From NCBI GenBank assembly GCA_050011895.1, contig JBEKIF010000017.1, positions 25,239 to 89,238 of the forward strand: 64,000 bases of DNA, given 5' to 3'. A program made the position numbers and the translations under genes. How positions within the stretch are numbered: the stretch's first letter is position 1; each line of letters begins with the position of its first letter. Under the pieces are notes generated by a model that was given only the letters and a program-made list of their open reading frames with translations, made no database searches and was not told the DNA's origin. Source of the stretch: DATBGO01 sp050011895 (lineage in GTDB: Bacteria; Actinomycetota; Actinomycetes; Streptosporangiales; Streptosporangiaceae). Positions 50,003-61,346 of this stretch are shown one piece after another.

Positions 50003-51881
50003 CCACAGCGAGCTCACATCCCGTTCGGCCTGGCGCCCGGCGGCCGGGCGGGCAATCGGCCAGCCTGGGGCCGCCGCCGTCCGCCGCTTCGTGACGGCGG
50101 CAGCGGTGGCGGGCGCCGCGGCACTCGCCCTGGCCGGATGCGCCATGGTGCCGGCCAGCGGAGGCGTCAACGAGCTCCCTATCTCCGAGGCCGGGGGCGG
50201 CCAGAATCAGGAAAACCCCCAGCTCATCCCGATAGGACCGGTCCCAGGCTGGAATCCAGCCCAGATCGTGAACGGCTTCCTCGCGGCCAGCGCGAGCTTC
50301 GCCAATGATCGGGCGATAGCCCTTGAATATCTGACTCCGGGAGAGCGCAGCAGATGGCACCCAGGCGGGGAGGTGACTGTGGTAGGCAACCTTCAGCCGA
50401 GCACCACTGCCAACGTCCCGAAGCGGCAGCTCAACCTGGCAAGTCAGCAAACCACGGTGCAGGTCTCCGCCGTCCAGGTGGCGACGCTGACGGGCAGCGG
50501 CCAGTACCTGACCACCCCTTCGTCCGCTTCGTCCAAGGGCGGCTACACGTTCCACCTGACCAAGATCAATAACCAGTGGCGGATCGACTCACCGCTGCCC
50601 ACCGCGCAGCTGATGCTCACCACCGATGAGCTCGAGCGCGCGTATCAGCAGCGGAACCTGTACTTCCTCGACCCGTCCGGCCAGACGCTGGTGCCTGACC
50701 CGGTGTTCGTCCCGCAGAATGCCACCGAAAGTGACCTGGCCACGCAGCTGGTCACCGGGCTCCTCAAAGACCCGCAGGGCTGGCTGTCCGGGGCGACGCG
50801 GACCGCCTTTCCCGCGGGCACCAGCCCGCATATCCAGGTGAGTTTCAATGGCCCGGACGCGACCGTCAGCATCCGCGTACCGCAAGCGACCCTGAAGTCG
50901 TTGAACCAGCCAGCGCTGGCTGCCCAGCTGGTCTGGACGCTAACCAGCAGCTCCTACGGGCCGTCGAGCATCCAGTCTGTTCAGCTGCAGGTCAACGGGC
51001 ACACGCTGGGCCAGGACGGGAGCCAGTACCTGCTGCCGAAGATGTATCAGGACTGGGTGCCTAGCCCCTCGGCGGCGGCCGGGCCTTACTTCATCAGCAG
51101 CACCGGGTCCGTCAGGCTGGTCACGGCTGCCGGGCACCTTGGCTCGGTCACCTCGCTCCCGTCGCGCCCCGTTTCCGGTCAGGCAGGGACGGCCGAGGTC
51201 CCTGCGCTGAGCGCGATTGCGGTATCACCGGACCAGGCCGCACTGGCCGGCGTCTCCGCGAACGGCAGCATTATCTACAGAGGTGAGCTCGCCCGGAGTG
51301 CAACCCTGACGGCGCAGCGCCCTAGCGGCACCGTTACCTCGCTGAGCTGGGATCGCAGCGGTGCCCTATGGTTCGCGGCGGGCGGCTCCGTCTGGATGCT
51401 GACGCCAGGGACCGGCTCCACCGTGCAGGCCGACCTTGGCCTGCCAGCAGGCGACGAGGTGACCGCGTTCCGCGTCGCCCCGGACGGCGTCCGGGCCGCG
51501 ATGATCGTCAAGACCGGTAACGGCGCCTCTCAGCTGCTGCTCGCGGCCATCATTCATAGCGACGCCGGCGCCGCGGTATCGATCGGGCAGACCGTGGCTA
51601 TCGGAGCGGGCATTGCCGACCCGGGGGCCTTGAGCTGGTATGACGCTGATCACATCGTTGTCCTGGCGGGAGCTGGCTCCGGGGCACAGCTGGAGGAGGT
51701 CCCGGTCAACGGCGGCCAGCCCACGCTGATCGGGACGCAGAGCGGTACCGTGTCGGTGACCGGTGACGGCGCCGGGCTGGCAGTCGGGCTGTCCAACGGC
51801 GAGCTTTTCGTGTCGCCCAGCCTGAATGCTCCGTGGGAGCCGGTGGACTCCGCCGGAAAGGGTCCTGTCTTCCCCGGCTGA
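49995..51881 (+). CDS. lpqB: LpqB, lipoprotein partner of MtrAB
   Basis: A 628-residue lipoprotein. The lipobox LALAGCAMVP places the lipidated Cys at residue 49 after a long N-terminal region. A GerMN-type domain (about 200-320) is followed by a beta-propeller-like region (about 340-620). LpqB tunes MtrB signalling at the outer face of the membrane. ATG 49995 lies inside the mtrB 3' end. Alternative ATG 49803 would add 64 residues of mtrB-overlapping sequence and is rejected. Confidence 0.93.
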   Translation: MNDHSELTSRSAWRPAAGRAIGQPGAAAVRRFVTAAAVAGAAALALAGCAMVPASGGVNELPISEAGGGQNQENPQLIPIGPVPGWNPAQIVNGFLAASASFANDRAIALEYLTPGERSRWHPGGEVTVVGNLQPSTTANVPKRQLNLASQQTTVQVSAVQVATLTGSGQYLTTPSSASSKGGYTFHLTKINNQWRIDSPLPTAQLMLTTDELERAYQQRNLYFLDPSGQTLVPDPVFVPQNATESDLATQLVTGLLKDPQGWLSGATRTAFPAGTSPHIQVSFNGPDATVSIRVPQATLKSLNQPALAAQLVWTLTSSSYGPSSIQSVQLQVNGHTLGQDGSQYLLPKMYQDWVPSPSAAAGPYFISSTGSVRLVTAAGHLGSVTSLPSRPVSGQAGTAEVPALSAIAVSPDQAALAGVSANGSIIYRGELARSATLTAQRPSGTVTSLSWDRSGALWFAAGGSVWMLTPGTGSTVQADLGLPAGDEVTAFRVAPDGVRAAMIVKTGNGASQLLLAAIIHSDAGAAVSIGQTVAIGAGIADPGALSWYDADHIVVLAGAGSGAQLEEVPVNGGQPTLIGTQSGTVSVTGDGAGLAVGLSNGELFVSPSLNAPWEPVDSAGKGPVFPG

Positions 51882-52302
51882 CCATCCCGGCACTCTGCTA
51901 CCGCCTGAGATGTCGCGGTCGCTGTACGCTTCCGGCTGACACCGGCGGGTTGCTTGCGCTCCCACCTGACATCCGGCCCAGGTAGGGCTAGCGTCGTGGC
52001 ATGGCACCCGTCCGGGTCCGTGGTTGCGTCGGGCAGGCTCCCCCGCGAGCGGGGGCCCCGCCTTGGCAAGCCGATGCCAGCCGCAGGCGAAACGGTCCAC
52101 GTAAGGCGACTTCTTGTCGACTGATCACGGTGCGGCTTAGAAGTAAGTCCTGCCCCGCAGGGGGATCCGACGTCCCCCGGGTAGGGAGAAGGGTAGTAGT
52201 GGCACAAGGTTCGCCGCGAGCCCCTCAGCAGGCGAATGTGGGGTCGAAGACCAGGTCGGCCGGACGGGTGTCACCTCAACGCGGGCAGAAGGGGGTTTCC
52301 AG
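51882..52302 (+). other. 421-bp leader region with three hairpins before hpf
   Basis: No convincing gene is seen. Three stem-loops stand out: CCCCCG/CGGGGG with loop CGAG (52040-52055), CCTGC/GCAGG with loop CCC (52149-52161), and GGGGGA/TCCCCC with a 7-nt loop (52160-52178); the last two overlap by two bases and so are alternatives. comF, found between lpqB and hpf in mycobacteria, is not visible here. This may be an untranslated leader or small RNA, or only the promoter region. Confidence 0.5.
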
Positions 52303-53142
52303 GTGGACATCATCTTCAAAGGCCGGCACACGGACGTGCAGGAGAGATTCCGTGAGCGCGCGACGGCAAAGCTCAGCAGGATCGGAAAGCTTGATCAGAA
52401 GGCGATACGGATAGATGTTGAGGTCTCGGCCGAGCGCAACCCGCGCCAGGCCGACCGGCGGGAACGCGTCGAGCTGACGATCAGGTCTCGCGGGCCCGCC
52501 ATCCGTGCGGAGGCGGCTGGCCAGGACCGCTATGCCGCGCTCGATATGGCGCTGGCCAAGCTGGAGTCGCGGCTGCGGCGCGCCGGAGACCGCCGCAAGG
52601 CACGGCGAGCGGCGCCGCCGGCAAGCCGGCCGGGCGAGCCGGTGATCGACGAGGCCGCCGTCAGCCTGGCTGCCGGTGGCCTGCTCGCGGTGCAGGCGAC
52701 GGCGGCGGCGCAGCTGCCGCCCGTGCCGCGGCAGGCTTCGGGCGACCGGCTCGCGCGGGCCGAGGCCGCGATGGCCGGCTCCGATGAATTCCGGCCGGAG
52801 GAGCCTGACGACGGAGTGTCGCACGAGCCCGACGATGTCGTGCCGATCGAGATGGAAGGCGACGGGCCGCTGGTGGTGCGAGAGAAGTTCCATCTCGCCC
52901 GCCCGATGGCCATCGACCAGGCGCTGTTTGAGATGGAGCTGGTGGGCCACGACTTCTTCCTGTTCCGTGATGCCCAGGACGGTTGTCCCAGCGTCGTGTA
53001 CCGGCGCCGGGGATATCAGTACGGGGTCATCCGCCTGGTGGAAGAACTGTCGGCGGGACGAGCCGCAGGCTCGTCGCAGGCGCGGACGGCGGCGCCAGCG
53101 AACGGCCAGGCCGGGAGGACGACGGATGTGGCCCCCGGCTAG
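52303..53142 (+). CDS. hpf: long-form ribosome hibernation promoting factor
   Basis: Long HPF (279 residues): an S30AE-type N-terminal domain (about 1-105, MDIIFKGRHTDVQERFRERA), a variable linker (about 105-190) and the C-terminal dimerisation domain (about 190-250, IEMEGDGPLVVREKFHLARP, HDFFLFRDAQ). It joins two 70S ribosomes into inactive 100S dimers in stationary phase. GTG 52303 follows GAAGGGGG; the family start is close to this. The C-terminal 30 residues are disordered. The next gene begins 158 bp later. Confidence 0.94.
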   Translation: MDIIFKGRHTDVQERFRERATAKLSRIGKLDQKAIRIDVEVSAERNPRQADRRERVELTIRSRGPAIRAEAAGQDRYAALDMALAKLESRLRRAGDRRKARRAAPPASRPGEPVIDEAAVSLAAGGLLAVQATAAAQLPPVPRQASGDRLARAEAAMAGSDEFRPEEPDDGVSHEPDDVVPIEMEGDGPLVVREKFHLARPMAIDQALFEMELVGHDFFLFRDAQDGCPSVVYRRRGYQYGVIRLVEELSAGRAAGSSQARTAAPANGQAGRTTDVAPG

Positions 53143-53300
53143 CTCTGCGGCACGGCAGCCCTCGCCAGGGTGGCGCGCTTGCGTCGCGGGCCCCGGTCGG
53201 CCAGAGTCTGATCACACGGCACCGCGGATCCAGGCATCGATGGCCGCCCGGCGGCGGTGCACCGGGCGGCATCGCCGGTTCGGCGGCCTGAGGAGGTGCA

Positions 53301-54020
53301 ATGGGCGCGAGTCACGCGGATAGCTCGTCGCCGCCAGCTGCCGCACAGCGACCTGAGCCGATCCGCACGATAATCGTCGACGATCATGCCCTGTTTCGGC
53401 GCGGGCTGGAGATGGTCCTCGAGGAGGAGCCGGATATCGAGCTGGTCGGCCAGGCCAGTGATGGTGCCGAGGCGGTGGAGAAGGCGGCCGAGTCGCTGCC
53501 TGACGTAGTCCTGATGGACATCCGGATGCCTAGGAGCAGCGGGATCGAGGCGTGCCGGGCCATGAAGGAGGCTGCGCCGAGCGCCAAGATCATCATTCTC
53601 ACTATCAGTGACGAGGAAGAAGACCTGTTCGAGGCGATCAGGGCGGGAGCCAGTGGCTACCTGCTCAAGGACATCCCGCTGGACGAGGTCGCCGAGGCGG
53701 TCCGGGCAGTACATGGCGGGCAATCCCTGATCAATCCGTCGATGGCGGGCAAGCTGCTGACCGAGTTCGCGACCCTGGCGAGACGGGACGGCGAGGCGCG
53801 GGCCCAGGAGGTGCCCGCGCCCAAGCTCACTGACCGCGAGATGCAGGTCCTCAAGCTGGTGGCCAGGGGGATGAACAATCGGGATATCGCCAAGGAGCTC
53901 TTCATCTCCGAGAACACCGTGAAGAACCACGTCCGCAACATCCTGGAGAAGCTGCAGATCCACTCCAGGATGGAGGCGGTCATGGTGGCGGTGCGGGAGA
54001 AGCTGATCGAGTTCAGCTGA
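53301..54020 (+). CDS. NarL/FixJ-type (LuxR HTH) response regulator
   Basis: A 239-residue regulator: receiver domain with phospho-Asp73 (VLMDIRMP), Lys123 (GYLLKDIPLDE) and a LuxR-type HTH (about 175-235, LTDREMQVLKLVARGMNNRDIAKELF). No histidine kinase gene is adjacent, so it is an orphan or has a distant partner. A 20-residue Ser/Pro/Ala-rich N-terminus precedes the receiver. ATG 53301 has GAGGAGGTG upstream. Target genes unknown; a regulator in this place follows hpf in Streptomyces genomes, as I recall. Confidence 0.92.
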   Translation: MGASHADSSSPPAAAQRPEPIRTIIVDDHALFRRGLEMVLEEEPDIELVGQASDGAEAVEKAAESLPDVVLMDIRMPRSSGIEACRAMKEAAPSAKIIILTISDEEEDLFEAIRAGASGYLLKDIPLDEVAEAVRAVHGGQSLINPSMAGKLLTEFATLARRDGEARAQEVPAPKLTDREMQVLKLVARGMNNRDIAKELFISENTVKNHVRNILEKLQIHSRMEAVMVAVREKLIEFS

Positions 54021-54052
54021 CCGCAGCTAGGCCGAATCCGGTCGGCGGTCAG
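54017..54052. terminator. convergent-gene hairpin
   Basis: CTGACCGC (54017-54024) and GCGGTCAG (54045-54052) form an 8-bp inverted repeat with a 20-nt loop over the convergent ends of the response regulator (stop 54020) and the YcaQ-like gene (stop 54049). Confidence 0.45.
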
Positions 54053-55410
54053 GTCACCGCGGCGATCTCGGCGCGCATCCGCCCCTCCAGGCGGGCTGGT
54101 GCCACCTCGCCGACGGATACGTTGTCGCAGCCGACCCAGGCGGCCGCATCCCGCAGCGCGCGGGCCATCGCTGGCGCGGCTGCCGCTGACTGCAGGGACA
54201 GCTTGCGCGCGAGCAGGGTCCGGCCGCTGCGGGCCGGATCGACCCGGCCGACAAGGCGGCCGCCGGCCAGCAGCGGCATCGTGAAGTAGCCGTGTACGCG
54301 CTTCGCGCTCGGCAGGTAGGCCTCCAGGCTGTGCTCGAATCCGAACATCCGCAGGGTCCGCTTGCGGTCCCAGATGAGCGAGTCGAATGGTGACAGCAGC
54401 GTCACCCGGTGCCGGCCGCGGCCCGCGGCATCCTGGCCCGTCCCGCCGACCCCGGCCAGCGCGGCCGGATCTGCCCAGGCCTGAACTGGCGCCGTAGCTG
54501 TTCCACTGGCCGACGCCAGGCCGCGCGGCCGGGAGGAGGCCGCGCCGCTTCCGGCTTCGTTGGCCGCCTGGCCCGCCTTCGCTACGCCCGCAGCGATCAG
54601 CACCGGTATCAGGCCGGCGCTCGCCGCCGCCGCATCGACCGAGAACCCGTCCAGCGCCTTGGCTGCGCCGAAGTTCCGCAGCCGCTGGTAGTCGACAAGA
54701 TCGCTGCGGGTAACCACGCCGAGGGCCCGGGCCGCGATAGCGACGAGATGGGTGATGCACTGCTCATCGGAGGGCTCGGCGTCGAGCAGGTGCCCGGGCA
54801 GCACCCGTTCGGGCAGGTCGTAAACGCGGCGCCAGCCGGTGCGGCGGGTGCAGATGACCGCTCCGGTGGTGAGCAGCCATTCGACAGCGATCTTCATGTC
54901 CGACCAGTCCCACCAGTCGCTGCCGCGCTTGGCACCGCCGAGCTGAGTAGCGGTCAGCGGTCCTTCCGCGCTGAGCCGCGCCAGCACGTCCGTGCAGGCA
55001 TTTTCGGGCACCTTGTGCCAGTGCCTGCCCCTGGCACGGAACGTCCGGCGCCGGAACCCGTAGAACGGCCACTCCTCGATGGGCAGCACGCACGCGGCGT
55101 GGGACCAGTATTCGAACGCATCCGGCTTACCCGGATGCCAGTAGGCACGCTCGACCCGGGCCCGCGGCACCGGCCCGAGCCGCGCGTAGGCGACAAGCTC
55201 GTGCGAGCGGGCGAGCACGCTGATCGTGTCCAGCTGGACCGCGCCCAGCCTGCGCAGCATGGCGGGAACGCCGCCGCGGCGGACCTCGGTACCGATAAAG
55301 CCCTGGGCGCGCAGTGTCATCAGGCGAGCCTCGTCCGCCGACAGCGTCAGCTCCGGCACCGCGGGAGAGGGCCTGGTCACGAGGCGCAGCATAGCCGGTG
55401 GCGCCGACAT
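54049..55410 (-). CDS. YcaQ/AlkX-type cross-link repair DNA glycosylase (HTH_42)
   Basis: A 453-residue winged-helix DNA glycosylase family protein. The catalytic motif QLDTISVLARSHE (Gln59, Asp61) is the QxD type of YcaQ/AlkX rather than the QxQ of AlkZ. FEYWSHAACVLP, KIAVEWLLTTGAV and LLSPFDSLIWDRKR are further family landmarks. These enzymes open interstrand cross-links and remove bulky alkyl-purines. ATG 55410. An Ala/Gly-rich insertion (about 285-330) lies mid-protein. It is convergent with the response regulator. Confidence 0.9.
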   Translation of the reverse strand: MSAPPAMLRLVTRPSPAVPELTLSADEARLMTLRAQGFIGTEVRRGGVPAMLRRLGAVQLDTISVLARSHELVAYARLGPVPRARVERAYWHPGKPDAFEYWSHAACVLPIEEWPFYGFRRRTFRARGRHWHKVPENACTDVLARLSAEGPLTATQLGGAKRGSDWWDWSDMKIAVEWLLTTGAVICTRRTGWRRVYDLPERVLPGHLLDAEPSDEQCITHLVAIAARALGVVTRSDLVDYQRLRNFGAAKALDGFSVDAAAASAGLIPVLIAAGVAKAGQAANEAGSGAASSRPRGLASASGTATAPVQAWADPAALAGVGGTGQDAAGRGRHRVTLLSPFDSLIWDRKRTLRMFGFEHSLEAYLPSAKRVHGYFTMPLLAGGRLVGRVDPARSGRTLLARKLSLQSAAAAPAMARALRDAAAWVGCDNVSVGEVAPARLEGRMRAEIAAVT

Positions 55411-55484
55411 TTCGGGCGCGCTGCCGGCGGGCAGCGGGGAGACAGCGGCGCGGGACGGTTACCAGAGCCGCGGGCGGCCGGGCT

Positions 55485-55835
55485 TTAGTACCAGTCCTCG
55501 AAAATGTTGATGGCCAGCGACATCAGGCCGCCCACCGCGGCTAGCCCGAGGCTGACCCAGAACAGCCACCAGGTCGGACCGAAGACCAGGGCGAGGCCGC
55601 CGACCAGGAAACCGACCATGATGATGGACACCGCCACCCAGGAGACCGGGCGCCCGTGGAAGGGATGCGGCGGCGTCCAGTCGGGCGGCACCTGATGCGC
55701 AAGGGCCGCCTGCTCACCCTGGTTCTGCTCATCGATGGCGCTGGAGAAGCCGCTCTGGTCCCGCGCGGCGCTGCCGAAGATGCCCTGATCCCGCGCGGCG
55801 CCGCCGATAGTGCCCGGCTCCACCTGGTTCGACAT
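55485..55835 (-). CDS. small membrane protein of the HGxxPAAW type
   Basis: A 116-residue protein with two membrane helices (about 55-75 and 83-110) after a soluble N-terminus. The motif HPFHGRPVSWVAVSIIMVGF matches actinobacterial HGxxPAAW-type proteins, unknown function. N-terminal GAARDQGIFGSAARDQSGF contains a degenerate 9-11-residue repeat. ATG 55835 has GAGGAG nine bases upstream; GTG 55841 is the alternative. The 290 bp before secA contain no other gene. Confidence 0.72.
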   Translation of the reverse strand: MSNQVEPGTIGGAARDQGIFGSAARDQSGFSSAIDEQNQGEQAALAHQVPPDWTPPHPFHGRPVSWVAVSIIMVGFLVGGLALVFGPTWWLFWVSLGLAAVGGLMSLAINIFEDWY

Positions 55836-56125
55836 GCGCACTGCTCCTCTCGTCCTGCCTGTCCGTCGTCCTGCCTGACCGCCGTCCCTGCCTGACCGCC
55901 GTGCATATCATTGTGGCCAGCGCTCCTGGCCCGCGAGTACCCGCCCCTGCCGTGCGTGGCTTACCGTACAGGCTCGGTTTCATCCCGCGTCTCGCCTACC
56001 ATGGCTGTAATACGGTGTGCCGGTGAGCCGCCTCGCTATCTGCCCGCCTGGCAAGTGTCACCCCGACCGTGCCGTGGCGGCAAGCCGGTCCGCTGACAGA
56101 CGATCCGCGAGGAGCGCGAAGAGCA

Positions 56126-59095
<2,970 letters not shown>

Positions 59096-59105
59096 GCGCC
59101 GCACG

Positions 59106-59843
59106 TCAGGCCGCCTCTATCGCCGTGCAGAGCCAGCGCGCGGTCCTGGCGGGCCGGCCCGGGGTCGCGCAGCGCGGACCGTCTCGCTCCAGCCTGACGG
59201 CCAGCGCGCGGACCCGGGGGCCGAATCGGACGACAACGGTCATCTCGACGACGTCGGCTGCCGGGCGCGAGGCTAGGACGCGCCGCACCACGGGCCGGTC
59301 TCCGGCGGCGAGCATCGGCCCGAGCCGGCTGATGCGCTTGCGTGCCTGCTCGGTGGTCCACGGCACGATCTGCCGAGGTGGCCGGGACCCGGCCAGCGTC
59401 TCCGCAAGCACCTGGGCGAACTGGCCCGGCCAGCCGCGTCCGTCGGCAGCCGGATCACGGTCCGCTGGCCGGGAACGGGCCGGCCCAGGCCGGCCAGCGT
59501 CGCCTTCGTCCGGGCTGCGGTCGTCCAGGCTGCGGTCGTCTGGGCTGCGGTCGTCTGGGCTGCGGTCGTCTGGGCTGCGGTCGTCCAGGCTGCGGTCGTC
59601 CGGGCGGCACCCATCGGACGGCCCGCAGGCCAGCGTGGCCGGGTCCCGCCCAGCCGCCTGGCACTCGTCATCGTATGGGGGCGCGTAATCGGGCACCGGG
59701 ATCGGGCGGACTGCGGCTACATCGGGCAATGGCCGCCGCTGGCCGGGCGGCCGGGCTAAGTCCGGGACGAGCGGCAGCACGTTCGGCCGCGGCGATCCAG
59801 GTGCTGGCCGCTGACGGTTGGTGGGCGGGGTTGGCTCGGGCAT
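59106..59843 (-). CDS. Rv3235-family (DUF6459) protein with a DDRSP-repeat linker
   Basis: A 245-residue protein. The conserved C-terminal domain (about 145-245) holds GQFAQVLAETLAGSRP, IVPWTTEQARKRISRLGP and VVEMTVVVRFGPRVRAL, matching Rv3235-type proteins of unknown function. The N-terminal half is Pro/Arg/Asp-rich and includes the DDRSP repeats. ATG 59843 is used; ATG 59873 and 59900 are in frame upstream. It is convergent to secA, 10 bp apart, with a bulged hairpin (CGATAGGCG...CGCCTCTATCG) between. Confidence 0.8.
   Translation of the reverse strand: MPEPTPPTNRQRPAPGSPRPNVLPLVPDLARPPGQRRPLPDVAAVRPIPVPDYAPPYDDECQAAGRDPATLACGPSDGCRPDDRSLDDRSPDDRSPDDRSPDDRSLDDRSPDEGDAGRPGPARSRPADRDPAADGRGWPGQFAQVLAETLAGSRPPRQIVPWTTEQARKRISRLGPMLAAGDRPVVRRVLASRPAADVVEMTVVVRFGPRVRALAVRLERDGPRCATPGRPARTARWLCTAIEAA
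59506..59612 (-). repeat. 15-bp in-frame repeat, about seven copies (DDRSP/DDRSL)
   Basis: A 15-bp unit (plus-strand GTCGTCTGGGCTGCG, with GTCGTCCAGGCTGCG and GTCGTCCGGGCTGCG variants) repeats about seven times, giving DDRSP or DDRSL on the minus strand. Confidence 0.92.
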
Positions 59844-60085
59844 GTCATGAGTTCTACCCGGAACCGGTGACATTTCCTGGCCGCCACGCGCGGCTGGCAC
59901 CCGCGCCGCTAGCGGGCCGCTACCGGGCCGCTACCGGGCCGCCGCCTGGCGCCCCACGGCCCGCGAGCTGAACTCCAGCACGGAATGCGGGGACCGCCCG
60001 CCTGGTTGAGAGGGGGTGGGATAGCGAACGCCCGTCCCAGCCGAGCCGCTTGCCTGCTCAGGCAGGCCCTTCCGGGAGTAACTCA

Positions 60086-61264
60086 GTGTCGCTGCCACCA
60101 CTGGTCCAGCCAGCCGCCGAGCTTAGCGTCGATGAAGTGCGTCGTTATTCACGCCACCTGATCATCCCTGAGATCGGGATGACCGGGCAGAAGCGCCTAA
60201 AGAACGCCAAGGTTCTCTGCGTAGGCGCCGGCGGCCTCGGGTCGCCAGCGCTGCTCTACCTCGCCGCTGCGGGCGTCGGCACGCTGGGCATCATCGACTT
60301 TGATGTCGTCGACGAATCGAACCTGCAGCGCCAGATTATCCACGGCCAGTCCGATGTCGGCCGGCTGAAGGCTGAATCCGCGCAGGACAGCATCAGGGAG
60401 ATCAACCCCTACATCGATGTCGTGGTCCACGCCGAGCAGCTTGATTCCGACAATGCGCTGCAGATCTTCGAGGACTACGACCTGATTGTGGACGGCACCG
60501 ACAACTTTGCCACCAGGTACCTCGTGAACGACGCCTGCGTGCTCCTTGACAAGCCGTATGTGTGGGGATCGATCTACCGGTTCGACGGCCAGGCCAGCGT
60601 CTTCTGGGCCGAGCACGGCCCGTGCTACCGCTGCCTCTACCCGGAGCCGCCGCCACCGGGGATGGTGCCATCCTGCGCCGAGGGCGGCGTGCTCGGGGTG
60701 CTGTGTGCGTCTATCGGCTCCATCCAGGTCAACGAGGCCATCAAGCTGATCACCGGCGTGGGCGAGCCGCTGGTCGGGCGGCTGATGATCTTCGACGCTC
60801 TGGAGATGAGCTACCGGTCCCTGCGGGTCAGGAAGGATCCCGAGTGCGCGGTGTGCGGCAAGAACCCGACGATCACCGAGCTGATTGACTACGAGGCCTT
60901 CTGCGGGGCGGTATCAGAGGATGCCCAGCTGGCGGCATCGGGTTCGACGATCACTGCGGCCGAGCTGAAGACGATGCTCGACAGCGACGACAAGATCTTC
61001 CTGGTGGATGTGCGGGAGCCGAACGAGCACGAGATCGTGTCCATCCCTGGCTCGGTGCTCATCCCCAAGGACCAGTTCCTGTCCGGTGCCGCCCTCGAGC
61101 GCCTTCCGCAGGACCGCAGGATCGTGCTGCACTGCAAGAGCGGCGCCCGGAGTGCCGAATGCCTGGCCGTGGTCAAGAACGCCGGGTTCGCCGACGCCGT
61201 GCATGTCGGTGGGGGCGTTCTCGCCTGGGTCAGTCAGGTGGATCGTACCCTGCCCGTTTACTGA
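60086..61264 (+). CDS. moeZ: MoeZ: adenylyltransferase/sulfurtransferase (MoeB domain plus rhodanese)
   Basis: A 392-residue E1-like enzyme that activates the C-terminus of MoaD/CysO-type sulfur carriers by adenylation and thiolation. Seen: GAGGLGS nucleotide loop (47-53), zinc ligands CYRC (180-183) and CAVC (about 264-267), CAEGGVLG (Cys197) and a rhodanese domain (from about 295) with HCKSGARS active-site Cys. GTG 60086 has GGGAG eight bases upstream and gives a family-like start. Same family as MoeB1 (Rv3206c). The MoaE at 18.7 kb acts in the same pathway. Confidence 0.93.
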   Translation: MSLPPLVQPAAELSVDEVRRYSRHLIIPEIGMTGQKRLKNAKVLCVGAGGLGSPALLYLAAAGVGTLGIIDFDVVDESNLQRQIIHGQSDVGRLKAESAQDSIREINPYIDVVVHAEQLDSDNALQIFEDYDLIVDGTDNFATRYLVNDACVLLDKPYVWGSIYRFDGQASVFWAEHGPCYRCLYPEPPPPGMVPSCAEGGVLGVLCASIGSIQVNEAIKLITGVGEPLVGRLMIFDALEMSYRSLRVRKDPECAVCGKNPTITELIDYEAFCGAVSEDAQLAASGSTITAAELKTMLDSDDKIFLVDVREPNEHEIVSIPGSVLIPKDQFLSGAALERLPQDRRIVLHCKSGARSAECLAVVKNAGFADAVHVGGGVLAWVSQVDRTLPVY

Positions 61265-61346
61265 GCTAGCGGACGGCAGGGGCTGGTGAACCTCTTCGCT
61301 GATGGGCGCGTCATGCGTGAGCAGGCCGTAACATTCCGGTGTGGCC

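Noticed and set aside
52040..52178. 6C RNA motif
   Set aside because: The C-runs are in the stems, not in the loops, and the context differs from known 6C loci.
51882..52302. comF gene or pseudogene between lpqB and hpf
   Set aside because: No phosphoribosyltransferase signature is present in any frame of this gap.
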